From Sulfuracidifex tepidarius (lineage in GTDB: Archaea; Thermoproteota; Thermoprotei_A; Sulfolobales; Sulfolobaceae), in the NCBI RefSeq assembly GCF_008326425.1, contig NZ_AP018929.1, positions 882,875-946,874 of the forward strand: DNA of 64,000 nt, written 5' to 3'. The notes beneath the pieces are model-generated. The model saw only the letters and a program-made list of their open reading frames with translations. It ran no database searches and had not been told where the DNA came from. Made by a program: the position numbers and the translations under genes. This document shows positions 29,383-37,633 of the stretch, one piece after another. Within the stretch, counting starts at the first letter, position 1; the number at the start of each line of letters is the position of its first letter.

Positions 29383-30683
29383 GGGTTCAAAGGGGGCGGA
29401 AGACCCCTTCCGTCAGGGAGGGATGGATAGCCCTCATATTTAAATATCGGCCCTTCAAAAATCTCCTAATGCCTGACGTAGGATTCAGGTTTCGAGCTTA
29501 CACAAATTCTCAAACGTTGAGGGCGTTAAAGGCCCAGTTGAGGATGGCGTGTGAGGTGTAAAACACCCTGCGTTGGGCAGACTCCTATTTCTACCAAAGA
29601 GATGGGAAAGGTCTGAATCAAACCCAGTTGAGGCAACTCGCCTTGGACCTGAGGAAGCAGGACGGGGAGTATCAACAAATGCACTCTCATACTCAGAACG
29701 TTGCGGATCGCTTCTACGAGGCTAGGGAGGGGTTCTTCAATGGATTAGCGCGTTTCCCCAAGGAGAAGCCCCACAAGTACTCTTCCCTGGTCTATCAGAG
29801 CGGATGGAAAGTCTGAGCGTGAAGATAATCAGGAAGAATAGTAAAGAAGCGAGGGCCACCCCAAGGAGTTGATGAAGTTGAGCCTCTCCCACTTGGGAGT
29901 CTTCAAGGTCCTCGTGCACAGGGACTTCCCCCTCGATAAGGTAAAGAGGGTAATCGTGAAGTTGACCCCTCCGAGAGGGTCTACATCTCCTTCGTGGTCG
30001 ATTACGAGTTCCCCAAGCTACCTAAGGTTAACAAGATCACGGTACTAGACGTGGGCATCAAGACCCTCATCATGACTTCCGATGGGGAGTACTTCCCCAA
30101 CCTGAAGCCTTACGAGAAGGCGTTATGGAAGGTGAGGCACCTACACCGAATCCTGTCCAGGAAGCAGTTCCTCTCCAAGAACTGGTTCAAAGCAAAGATC
30201 AAGTTAGCCAAGGCATACGAGCACCTCAAGAACCTGAGGAAAGATCTCTACATGAGGTTAGGTAAACACTTCGCAAGGAACTACGACGTCCTCGTTATGG
30301 AGGACATACAAGTCAAGAAGCTCGTGGACAAGTCCCCCAGGAAGTTGAGGCTCCACGACGTCTCCTTCCGCGAGCTGAAGAACACCTTGAAGTACCAGAT
30401 GGAGAAGCACGGTAAGGCACTCCTCCTTGTGGACCCACCCTACACGTCCAAAACCTGCGCCAAATGCGGTTACGTGAGGGAAGACCTAACCCTCCGATAG
30501 GATCTTTTCCTGTCCACGATGCGGTTGGGTGACTGACCGCGATTACAACGCCTCCCTGAACATCTTACGTAGATCGGGGTCGGTGCGACCCTTAGATGTG
30601 GAGTTCCGCCCTCTACCGGTATCGGTACTGGCAAGGTGGAGCCGTGAATCAGGAAGCCCCGTCCGTAAGGGCGGGGTGAGTTC
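29383..30683 (+). mobile_element. IS200/IS605-type element carrying only tnpB
   Basis: The left end has a GC-rich hairpin (CCCCTTCCGTCAGGGAGG) near 29403 followed by TATTTAAATAT; the right end has CCCCGTCCGTAAGGGCGGGG at about 30657-30676 and ends GTGAGTTCAC. Both ends recur, inverted and close together, in the small derivative at 34596-34911. No tnpA is present, so it would have needed a transposase in trans. Confidence 0.7.
29470..30600 (+). pseudogene. tnpB: Frameshifted tnpB in the 29.4-30.7 kb element
   Basis: Frames from 29470 on encode a TnpB: N-terminal helices ([20 protein letters not shown]), the first RuvC Asp in [18 protein letters not shown], the Glu in [17 protein letters not shown], a zinc ribbon (CAKCG) and, after a stop at about 30498, the last Asp in [11 protein letters not shown]. 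In-frame stop and frame changes near 29560, 29815 and 29960 break it. It differs in sequence from the tnpB copies at 6406 and 49477, so at least two tnpB families occur here. Confidence 0.85.
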
Positions 30684-30869
30684 ACTATATGGTGTATTAT
30701 TTAATGCTCAAATTTTGGCAACATTGATTGGGGAGAATTTTAGTTGGCCCATCACACATGCTTCTTGATGTATTCACAGAAAGGGGAACTCGTAAAGACT
30801 TTATCCGAAAATCCCTGCAAAACTACGCGACCTTAAAAACTTTTAAAAAATTAACCCAAAAGATTACGT

Positions 30870-31292
30870 ATGAATAAAAACCTAAGCAACGATGAGTACT
30901 ACGAAGCCTTAACCAACGCAATCTACATAGCAACAGCGTCACTAAACCTAAGAAAAGACACGGCAACAAAACTCGTACTAGGAGGAATAAGCGGAGGAGC
31001 ACACTAGAAATAGCACAAGAAACAAACATGAACTACGAGACACAATACTAAAAAACCTGGACAAGATAGCAAAAAACGACCTGGTAGACGCACTAAAAAA
31101 GATAGTAGGAAACCACCCGGTACTCGTCATAATAGACGACACGGACGACCATAAAACCTACGCAAGAGCTTGGTCTTCAAGTATTCCTTAGTTTTGAACC
31201 TAGGAGCTAAGAGGCTCTCTAGGTTGATAAAAAAAGTTTATCAAGGAAGTGGAGAAATCAAAAATTTGTTTAAACGTAAGGGAAACCCGTAA
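30870..31292 (+). pseudogene. DDE transposase remnant (ISC1217-like), internally deleted
   Basis: An ATG at 30870 opens MNKNLSNDEYYEALTNAIYI, followed after a frame change by LEIAQETNMNYE... and HPVLVIIDDTDDHKTYARA, which carries a first catalytic Asp. Then the frame jumps to a C-terminal piece (VLNLGAKRLSRLIKKVYQGS) ending TAA at 31292. The middle is deleted. The assignment to a particular Sulfolobus IS is from memory of the N-terminal motif and is uncertain. It abuts the truncated family copy F, which it evidently cut. Confidence 0.6.
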
Positions 31293-31296
31293 ACTG

Positions 31297-31956
31297 CTAT
31301 ACGTAGTTGGGCATCATGGAGACGGTGCCGTGGTTTGTCTGTGTCCACTGCAGGAAGTCCCCCAAAGCCCCGTTGCAGGAAGAAGGAGGGTTTATCTGGA
31401 TCCAGCTGCTGGACTTTGCCACTCTGTCGAGCGTTGTTACGATCACGTTAGAGTCGGCCTGCTCCAGTAGGTTCGTCAGGGGGTTTATCTTCCCGCCTTT
31501 GTCCTTTTCCCTTGGCAGAAAGAACTGTGCACCTCCCTGGAACACGTCCAAGCTCGACGAGGCGATCCAGTCCGGAGACTTCCCTCCCACGTAGTAGTAG
31601 AGGTACTTCGCGTCGTCCCCCTCTCCTACCTGCTCCCTCACGATCATGCCGTGCCTCACGATGCCGTAAAGTGTCTTAGCACCCCTGGATACCCTGTTGG
31701 TCACAGCCAAGGCAGGGTAGTACGTGTAGGGCTGAGCCTTCTTCACCTCGTCTTGCAGGCAGTTAGATGTCGTCTGTTGCGTTATCAGTTGAGTTATCGT
31801 GTTTATGTCGGCGGGTATTGACGCCATGCTCGACGCTGCTGCAGACACTGCCGAGCTTATCCCTTCAGCCACATCGCCCAGCATCTCGGATAACCAACTC
31901 ACGATAGACGACATGTCATATATCTTTTCCCCCTCTCTACTTTTAAATATTCTCAC
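31297..31956 (-). pseudogene. Mosaic family, divergent truncated copy F (219 codons)
   Basis: This frame follows the same plan as copies A-E but with diverged sequence: amphipathic N-terminal helices (SSIVSWLSEMLGDVAEGISS), YYPALAVTNRV, a conserved IVRHGMIV with YYYVGGKSPDW, FQGGAQFF, and NPPSSCNGALGDFLQW. It stops after SMMPNYV, exactly where the other copies read GVMPNYLPYYT, and four bases later the transposase remnant begins. F is thus a 5' half of an old paralogue. It shows which positions are conserved over longer evolution: the His of RHG, YYYVGG, QGGA and the Cys after NPP. Confidence 0.8.
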
Positions 31957-32383
31957 AATAGTGAATATTATGGCCTAATGGACCGCAGGACTCCCCGACC
32001 CCTCCTGCACTACCCGAGTGAGGCCAACTTCCTTGACATCTACCCGATTAGCAGTTTACGGGAATTCCTGCGAGACGAATGTTTTCATCTAGTAGTTGTT
32101 ATAAAAAAACAAATTTTATCCATTTTATAGTGAGAAGATCTTGAAACCTATAGCTATTATTTAACCTCTATCACGCACTATTAAATTATTTTTAAGGTCA
32201 CGTAACTTTGCAAGGGTTTTCCGATAAAAGTTACCGATCTACCAATCGACTGCGTTGCTGGGAGGAAACGCACCCACATAAAGTGTTTTCTGCCCACGGT
32301 GAGTATGAAGAGGTACGTAAAACTCTTCCATTAGCGTACCACGCGACAATAACGTGAAGAGATAACTAAACACCTATAACCAC
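31957..32383. other. Non-coding DNA between copies F and C
   Basis: No supportable gene. Contains AGCAGTTTACGGGAATTCCT, which matches (inverted, near-identical) sequence near 6284-6305, and AT-rich promoter-like DNA. Confidence 0.4.
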
Positions 32384-32395
32384 AATATTTTTATG
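32384..32395 (+). promoter_or_regulatory. TATA-like promoter element of copy C
   Basis: AATATTTTTATG about 32 bp before the GTG start. Identity with copies A, D and E begins just upstream of this element (ATAACCACAATATTTTTATG), so the promoter travels with the gene. Confidence 0.55.
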
Positions 32396-32426
32396 TTTTT
32401 ACCTCAAAACTTAAAATTGATGAAAC

Positions 32427-33881
32427 GTGTCAATATCGTCTATTCTATCTGAAATAGCGCAAGGAATAGAAAAAGCGATATCGGACGCAGCGTCTGAGGT
32501 AGGGCAGGCTTTGTCGGACGCGGTGGGGGCAGCGTCTGCAGTGGGGTCGGAGATAAGCCAGGACATAGAGAACATCACGAACACCTTGGGGTGCACAGTG
32601 CAGGGGATGAAGGACAGCGGTTACACGTACTACCCCGCGTTGGGGGTAGCGAACACGGCGATATTGTATGAGTACATAAACGGTGAACAAGGGCCAAAGG
32701 TAAGCAACATATTCCAGCTCTTCAGGCACGGCGTGATCATCGAGAGCGCCGAGGGTAACTACTACTACGTGGGAGGGGCTTCCCCTTACTGGGATGGGAA
32801 GGACTTCCTCGCCGTGCAAGGAGGAGCATGCTTCCTTGTGAAGGGCGAGAACGTGGTCAAGTCGATGAGGAAAGCAAACATAGTTGTGGTCAGGCTGAAG
32901 AGGGGTCATCTCGGTCGTGGAATTGAGGAGCATTGGCAACAGCCTAACCCGCCCGAGGGTTGCAGCACTCCCGTCATAGGTTGGTTCGAGACAGCAGCTG
33001 AGAACAGCAGGGACGCGGGAGGGGTCATGCCTAACTACCTACCTTACTTCACTGGTCTTCCATTCTATGCTTTAGAAGTTCCAGGTGTTCTTGTAGACGT
33101 ATCAGACGATAAATTGAGCGCAACCGCCTTGAAGGAGAGTTTGAAGTTAACCTCAGATCAACCGCCCGTCCCTTTCATAGTCGCCAGGACAGTCGGGACG
33201 CCGTTCCAGCAGAAGAACCCTAACGCGGTGATAAACGGTATGATGGCGGTCGCCGTGCTTGACAGCCAGCTTCAGGAGAAGCTTTGCAACCTCTTCATTA
33301 CACAGGATGACTCGATCTGCAATAGCCTGAGCACTGTGAAAGGGTTCAGCGATGCCCTCATAGGCGCCCCGGTATTCACAGCGTACTCCTGCCTCTCCGG
33401 TTGCAAGGAGCCCGGGATAGTGGGGCTCGTGGCGAGCGCGACGCAGTTAGCCGGGCCCGTGGTCTCCCTGGTGTTGGTACCTCTCCCTACCGCTTACACC
33501 GACCAAGCCTTCGAGCAACTCGCCTCCGCCCTGGGGGTCCAAGACGTCTTCAACGAGAGCGTGAGGGCGCTGGAGAAGGTCAACGGTGTCATCCTTTCCC
33601 TCCATGATAAGTATAACGTGAGCTATACCTTTGCCTCAGCCGTGATGGACTACGTGGAATGGGACAGTGAGGAGCAGATGATGACAGACGCCAAACCCTA
33701 CGTGGAGAACTACCACAAGTTGGTGGAGACGCTCAGGGCCCACGTGGAGAGAGAAGGAGACCCGTCCCGTGCTGACAGGATAGAGAGGTGCGCCGAGATT
33801 ACCTTCTACGAGGACTACGACTGTTGGGAATATGACGCCTTGGAATGCGTAGATAGCACCAATGACTCCTGGTGGAGGTAG
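32427..33881 (+). CDS. Mosaic family protein, copy C (484 aa)
   Basis: GTG start; the ATG eight bases upstream is out of frame. N-terminal 73 residues equal copies A and E; the short variable segment is unique (ANTAILYEYINGEQGPK); the second variable block, the third (TGLPFYALEVPGVLVDVSDD) and the tail (ending NDSWWR) equal copy B. Cys residues at 56, 136, 179, 287, 298, 322, 326, 455, 466 and 474. A hydrophobic segment runs from about 328 to 353 (IVGLVASATQLAGPVVSLVL). His101 and Cys179 are conserved in the divergent copy F. No signal peptide. Function unknown; a permuted papain-like (NlpC/P60-LRAT) fold is a speculative possibility. Confidence 0.85.
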   Translation: MSISSILSEIAQGIEKAISDAASEVGQALSDAVGAASAVGSEISQDIENITNTLGCTVQGMKDSGYTYYPALGVANTAILYEYINGEQGPKVSNIFQLFRHGVIIESAEGNYYYVGGASPYWDGKDFLAVQGGACFLVKGENVVKSMRKANIVVVRLKRGHLGRGIEEHWQQPNPPEGCSTPVIGWFETAAENSRDAGGVMPNYLPYFTGLPFYALEVPGVLVDVSDDKLSATALKESLKLTSDQPPVPFIVARTVGTPFQQKNPNAVINGMMAVAVLDSQLQEKLCNLFITQDDSICNSLSTVKGFSDALIGAPVFTAYSCLSGCKEPGIVGLVASATQLAGPVVSLVLVPLPTAYTDQAFEQLASALGVQDVFNESVRALEKVNGVILSLHDKYNVSYTFASAVMDYVEWDSEEQMMTDAKPYVENYHKLVETLRAHVEREGDPSRADRIERCAEITFYEDYDCWEYDALECVDSTNDSWWR

Positions 33882-34508
33882 ATGATGGTGGAGGTAGATG
33901 ACTGGTGGAGGTAGGAAAGAACAAGGTATACAGGCCCGACGCGTTCCATTCCGAGCAAGGTCGGCTGTCTTAACATCCGGATTGGAGAGATCATAACTCA
34001 AAGACAAAACGTCTTTGATTGTTGTAGGCTATGATTATAACCTCTATAAGAGCAGGCGTCTCTTTCACAGGAGCTTTAGACTATGCGTCTTCGTCTTACT
34101 AACGGGGGAATTTCTTTCACTAACAACAAGAGATTTAAGGTCATTGAAATGAGAGAGCCTCCAGATGGCTATGATTATAACTTGTACACCCAGTCAAAGG
34201 AGGTACCTCATAGATTAAACCCGTGTCATTCACCATGAGTATGATGAAAACTCCTCCTGTATCTCCTGCTTGTTCATGAGCTCTTGGAAGGCATTGTCGT
34301 CTTGGGTGAGGCCGACGGCTTGGTTAATGAAAACTCCTTCTTAGCCGCATTGTCACGTGAAAATAATTTGAAGCGATCCAGTGAGTATCCATTTACTTAG
34401 TTATGCCTAAAGGTCAAGGTAATACAGTGGCTATGGCGATGTTGCCTGAACTTACGATTTCCGCTGTTCCACAGAGTTAGGCACGTTATGCATTCCTCCA
34501 TGGTTTGC
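33882..34508. other. Downstream region of copy C
   Basis: Holds the 16-bp tandem repeat, the shared ACAAGGTATACAGGCCCGAC downstream block and the CAAAGAC hairpin near 33998, then about 500 bp with no supportable gene. The motif GGCTATGATTATAACCT recurs at 34029 and 34169. Confidence 0.4.
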
Positions 34509-34540
34509 CCTTGACCTTCAGGGTCTGACTAAGTATAAAC
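34509..34540 (+). repeat. Dispersed repeat R1 (copy 4, interrupted by an IS)
   Basis: CTTGACCTTCAGGGTCTGAC then TAAGTATAAAC, diverged from the other three copies. Its last nine bases are the target-site duplication of the IS that follows. Confidence 0.45.
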
Positions 34541-34595
34541 GAGTCTGGGACAAATTAGTCTAATGATTCCAAACCTATATAGCGTTTCAGGATTT

Positions 34596-34911
34596 GTGAA
34601 CTCACCCCGCCCTTACGGACGGGGCATCCCCACCTCACGATGGAGATTTCCTGCTTCTCAGAGGAACCTCGATCCCCCTTCACCCACAGCGGAGGTTCCA
34701 TCTAACGGAACCGTTCTCTGATGCCCCGTGTGGAAGAGGGGTTACGGAGGGTTCCTCTCCACAAGCGTAAGTTCCCCCAGTCCCGAGGGTACTGACCCAG
34801 CTCTTACAGCTGAGGTCTGAGAGATGGCGCGATTTTTAGTATAAAACCGTTTCTATAAGGGGGCTATCCATCCCCTCCCTGACGGAAGGGGACTTCCGCC
34901 CCCTCAACCCC
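34596..34911 (-). mobile_element. Small non-autonomous derivative of the tnpB element, nested in the IS
   Basis: The right end (GTGAACTCACCCCGCCCTTA...) and left end (...CCCTGACGGAAGGGG, CCCCCTCAACCCCC) match in reverse the two ends of the element at 29383-30683, but only about 220 bp lie between them. This is a deletion derivative (MITE-like). Confidence 0.7.
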
Positions 34912-34929
34912 CACAAGGTTAAAACGCTT

Positions 34930-35830
34930 TAGACCACAGTAGGTCGTGGATCACGACGCTCGCTAAGACCTTCAAGTGATCCTCTCTTCCCCGACCTTGG
35001 TTATGATCCGTCTCCTCTTGACGGATGAGGTCGGGGACTCTGCATTCTCGCGCTTGAAGCGCCTTTTATCCCGGTGGGTTCTCATGAACCCAAGATCATC
35101 TCCCTCCGCCTCTTCCCCTGACCGTGGCGTTAGACTTAGGTACCAAGTAGACCGTGGGGAGAAGCTGTCCAGCGTGGACTTGTCGTAGCACTTGACCTAA
35201 AGGAGTCCGCCCTCACGTCACGACCCCTCAGGACCTCGAGGGCCATCCCATGAGCCTCTCGCTCTTGAGCGAATAGCCGTGCTACAATCAAGTTAATGCC
35301 CGGGTCGGAGATGAAGAAGGAGTACATGAAGTCCTTCCCTTCACCTCTTCCCCTGTCTCCCTTTCACTCCTGTGATGCTTGGTCGCGGAATAGCTTGTCG
35401 CGTCCGTGACCGCGTCCACCTTAAGCCCTTCTACGGTCTTTGAGAGCAGGTTGTAGAGGAAAAGGACGTCTGGGTCGGAGTACAGTCCCTCCACGGTCTT
35501 GTAGCTTATGTCTCCTCCTTCGTCAAGTATTGACACGCCTCTGCGGTCTCCTGTTGGATGAGCCTAACTATTCCTTGATTATCGGTGTGATACCTTCTCT
35601 CGTGGGGTCAACTTGTCTCTTCTCACTTGTTTTCCCTGACTTCATGAATTTTTATGCTCCATCTACGTCTGCCTCAACTCTCGACCGAACCTCCTTAACC
35701 TATCTAACCTCTCCTCCTCAGTGTTCTCACTCTCACTGATCCTACTTTCCTTGTAAATCTAGATCAAGTCCTCTATTGGCTCCTTGAAGTAGTCAAAGCC
35801 CCTCTGAGTTAACTTCCTATTCACGTGTTC
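34930..35830 (-). pseudogene. Decayed DDE transposase of the 34.5-35.9 kb IS
   Basis: Minus-strand frames give VDAVTDATSYSATKHHRSER, DFMYSFFISDPGINLIVARL, AESPTSSVKRR and LASVVIHDLLWSKAF, in the order of an IS4/IS5-superfamily transposase (catalytic Asp, then Glu in the Exx(S)xKRR helix). Many frame changes. Family not fixed. Confidence 0.6.
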
Positions 35831-35883
35831 ATAATACAAAATAAGGGGTGTCTAAATTTTTGTCCCAGACTCAGTATAACCAC

Positions 35884-35895
35884 AATATTTTTATG
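35884..35895 (+). promoter_or_regulatory. TATA-like promoter element of copy D
   Basis: Same AATATTTTTATG and spacing as copies A, C and E. The IS ends 12 bp upstream of it, so anything farther upstream that normally controls copy D has been displaced. Confidence 0.55.
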
Positions 35896-35926
35896 TTTTT
35901 ACCTCAAAACTTAAAATTGATGAAAC

Positions 35927-37330
35927 GTGTCAATATCGTCTATTCTATCTGAAATAGCGCAAGGAATAGAAAACGCAATATCGAATGCGGGGAGGGCCAA
36001 GAATGTAGGGACTGGGGTTTCGTCGAGGACAGAACAAGACGTAGAGAACGTCGCGAACACGTTAGAGTGTACCGTGAAGGGAGAAAAGGGCTGTCCGCAT
36101 TACCCCGCGTTGGGGATAGCCGATGCTCTGTACAAGGAGGACAAACGCCCTACTGACATATTCCAGCTCTTCAGGCACGGCGTGATCATCGAGAGCGCCG
36201 AGGGTAACTACTACTACGTGGGAGGGGCTTCCCCTTACTGGGATGGGAAGGACTTCCTCGCCGTGCAAGGAGGAGCATGCTTCCTTGTGAAGGGCGAGAA
36301 CGTGGTCAAGTCGATGAGGAAAGCAAACATAGTTGTGGTCAGGCTGAAGAGGGGTCATCTCGGTCGTGGAATTGAGGAGCATTGGCAACAGCCTAACCCG
36401 CCCGAGGGTTGCAGCACTCCCGTCATAGGTTGGTTCGAGACAGCAGCTGAGAACAGCAGGGACGCGGGAGGGGTCATGCCTAACTACCTACCTTACTACA
36501 CCAGTCTTCCATTCCATGCTTTAAAAGTTCCAGGTATTCTTGTAGGCATATCAGGCGATAAATTGAGCGCAACCGCCTTGAAGGAGAGTTTGAAGTTAAC
36601 CTCAGATCAACCGCCCGTCCCTTTCATAGTCGCCAGGACAGTCGGGACGCCGTTCCAGCAGAAGAACCCTAACGCGGTGATAAACGGTATGATGGCGGTC
36701 GCCGTGCTTGACAGCCAGCTTCAGGAGAAGCTTTGCAACCTCTTCATTACACAGGATGACTCGATCTGCAATAGCCTGAGCACTGTGAAAGGGTTCAGCG
36801 ATGCCCTCATAGGCGCCCCGGTATTCACAGCGTACTCCTGCCTCTCCGGTTGCAAGGAGCCCGGGATAGTGGGGCTCGTGGCGAGCGCGACGCAGTTAGC
36901 CGGGCCCGTGGTCTCCCTGGTGTTGGTACCTCTCCCTACCGCTTACACCGACCAAGCCTTCGAGCAACTCGCCTCCGCCCTGGGGGTCCAAGACGTCTTC
37001 AACGAGAGCGTGAGGGCGCTGGAGAAGGTCAACGGTGTCATCCTTTCCCTCCATGATAAGTATAACGTGAGCTATACCTTTGCCTCAGCCGTGATGGACT
37101 ACGTGGAATGGGACAGTGAGGAGCAGATGATGACAGACGCCAAACCCTACGTGGAGAACTACCACAAGTTGGTGGAGACGCTCAGGGCCCACGTGGAGAG
37201 AGAAGGAGACCCGTCCCGTGCTGACAGGATAGAGAGGTGCGCCGAGATTACCTTCTACGAGGACTACGACTGTTGGGAATATGACGCCTTGGAATGCGTA
37301 GATAGCACCAATGACTCCTGGTGGAGGTAG
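35927..37330 (+). CDS. Mosaic family protein, copy D (467 aa)
   Basis: Promoter and first eleven codons (MSISSILSEIAQ) equal copies A, C and E, then the sequence switches to the B-type N-terminus (ENAISNAGRAKNVGTG). The second variable block is B-type (WDGKDFLAVQGG), the third is A-type ([20 protein letters not shown]) and the tail is B-type (ending NDSWWR). It is therefore a chimera with at least three switch points relative to A and B. Conserved blocks are near identical in DNA to other copies. Tandem with copy E; together D-E mirror B-A. Confidence 0.85.
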   Translation: MSISSILSEIAQGIENAISNAGRAKNVGTGVSSRTEQDVENVANTLECTVKGEKGCPHYPALGIADALYKEDKRPTDIFQLFRHGVIIESAEGNYYYVGGASPYWDGKDFLAVQGGACFLVKGENVVKSMRKANIVVVRLKRGHLGRGIEEHWQQPNPPEGCSTPVIGWFETAAENSRDAGGVMPNYLPYYTSLPFHALKVPGILVGISGDKLSATALKESLKLTSDQPPVPFIVARTVGTPFQQKNPNAVINGMMAVAVLDSQLQEKLCNLFITQDDSICNSLSTVKGFSDALIGAPVFTAYSCLSGCKEPGIVGLVASATQLAGPVVSLVLVPLPTAYTDQAFEQLASALGVQDVFNESVRALEKVNGVILSLHDKYNVSYTFASAVMDYVEWDSEEQMMTDAKPYVENYHKLVETLRAHVEREGDPSRADRIERCAEITFYEDYDCWEYDALECVDSTNDSWWR

Positions 37331-37549
37331 ATGATGGTGGAGGTAGATGACTGGTGGAGGTAGGAAAGAACAAGGTATACAGGCCCGACGCGTTCCATTC
37401 CGAGCACTACCCCGTGGATCGATCCAATTATCGGCGCCGGAGTGGAACCGTGTTTTTTAAATAAACATTCAATTAGGACAAATGTCGGCTATCTTAACAT
37501 CCGGATTGAAGAGATCATAACTCAAAGGAGATATTAAGAGATCATAACT

Positions 37550-37603
37550 CAAAGACAAAACGTCTTTGATGGTCGTAGCATTCATAACCACAATATTTTT
37601 ATG
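37550..37603 (+). promoter_or_regulatory. Hairpin and TATA-like element before copy E
   Basis: CAAAGACAAAACGTCTTTG (about 37551-37569) forms a 7-bp stem, followed by AATATTTTTATG at 37592-37603 and the GTG start at 37634. A phrase GAGATCATAACTCAAAG is duplicated just upstream, unlike in the mirror region before copy A. Confidence 0.5.
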
Positions 37604-37633
37604 TTTTTACCTCAAAACTTAAAATGATGAAAC

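Larger units (their letters stand above)
34541..35872 (-). mobile_element. DDE-type insertion sequence with inverted repeats and 9-bp target duplication
   Basis: The ends are perfect 14-bp inverted repeats, GAGTCTGGGACAAA at 34541-34554 and its complement at 35859-35872. They are flanked by AGTATAAAC (34532-34540) and AGTATAACC (35873-35881), a 9-bp duplication with one mismatch. The element sits just upstream of the promoter of copy D. Its transposase is decayed and it contains a nested smaller element (34596-34911). Without that the length is about 1.0 kb. Confidence 0.75.
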
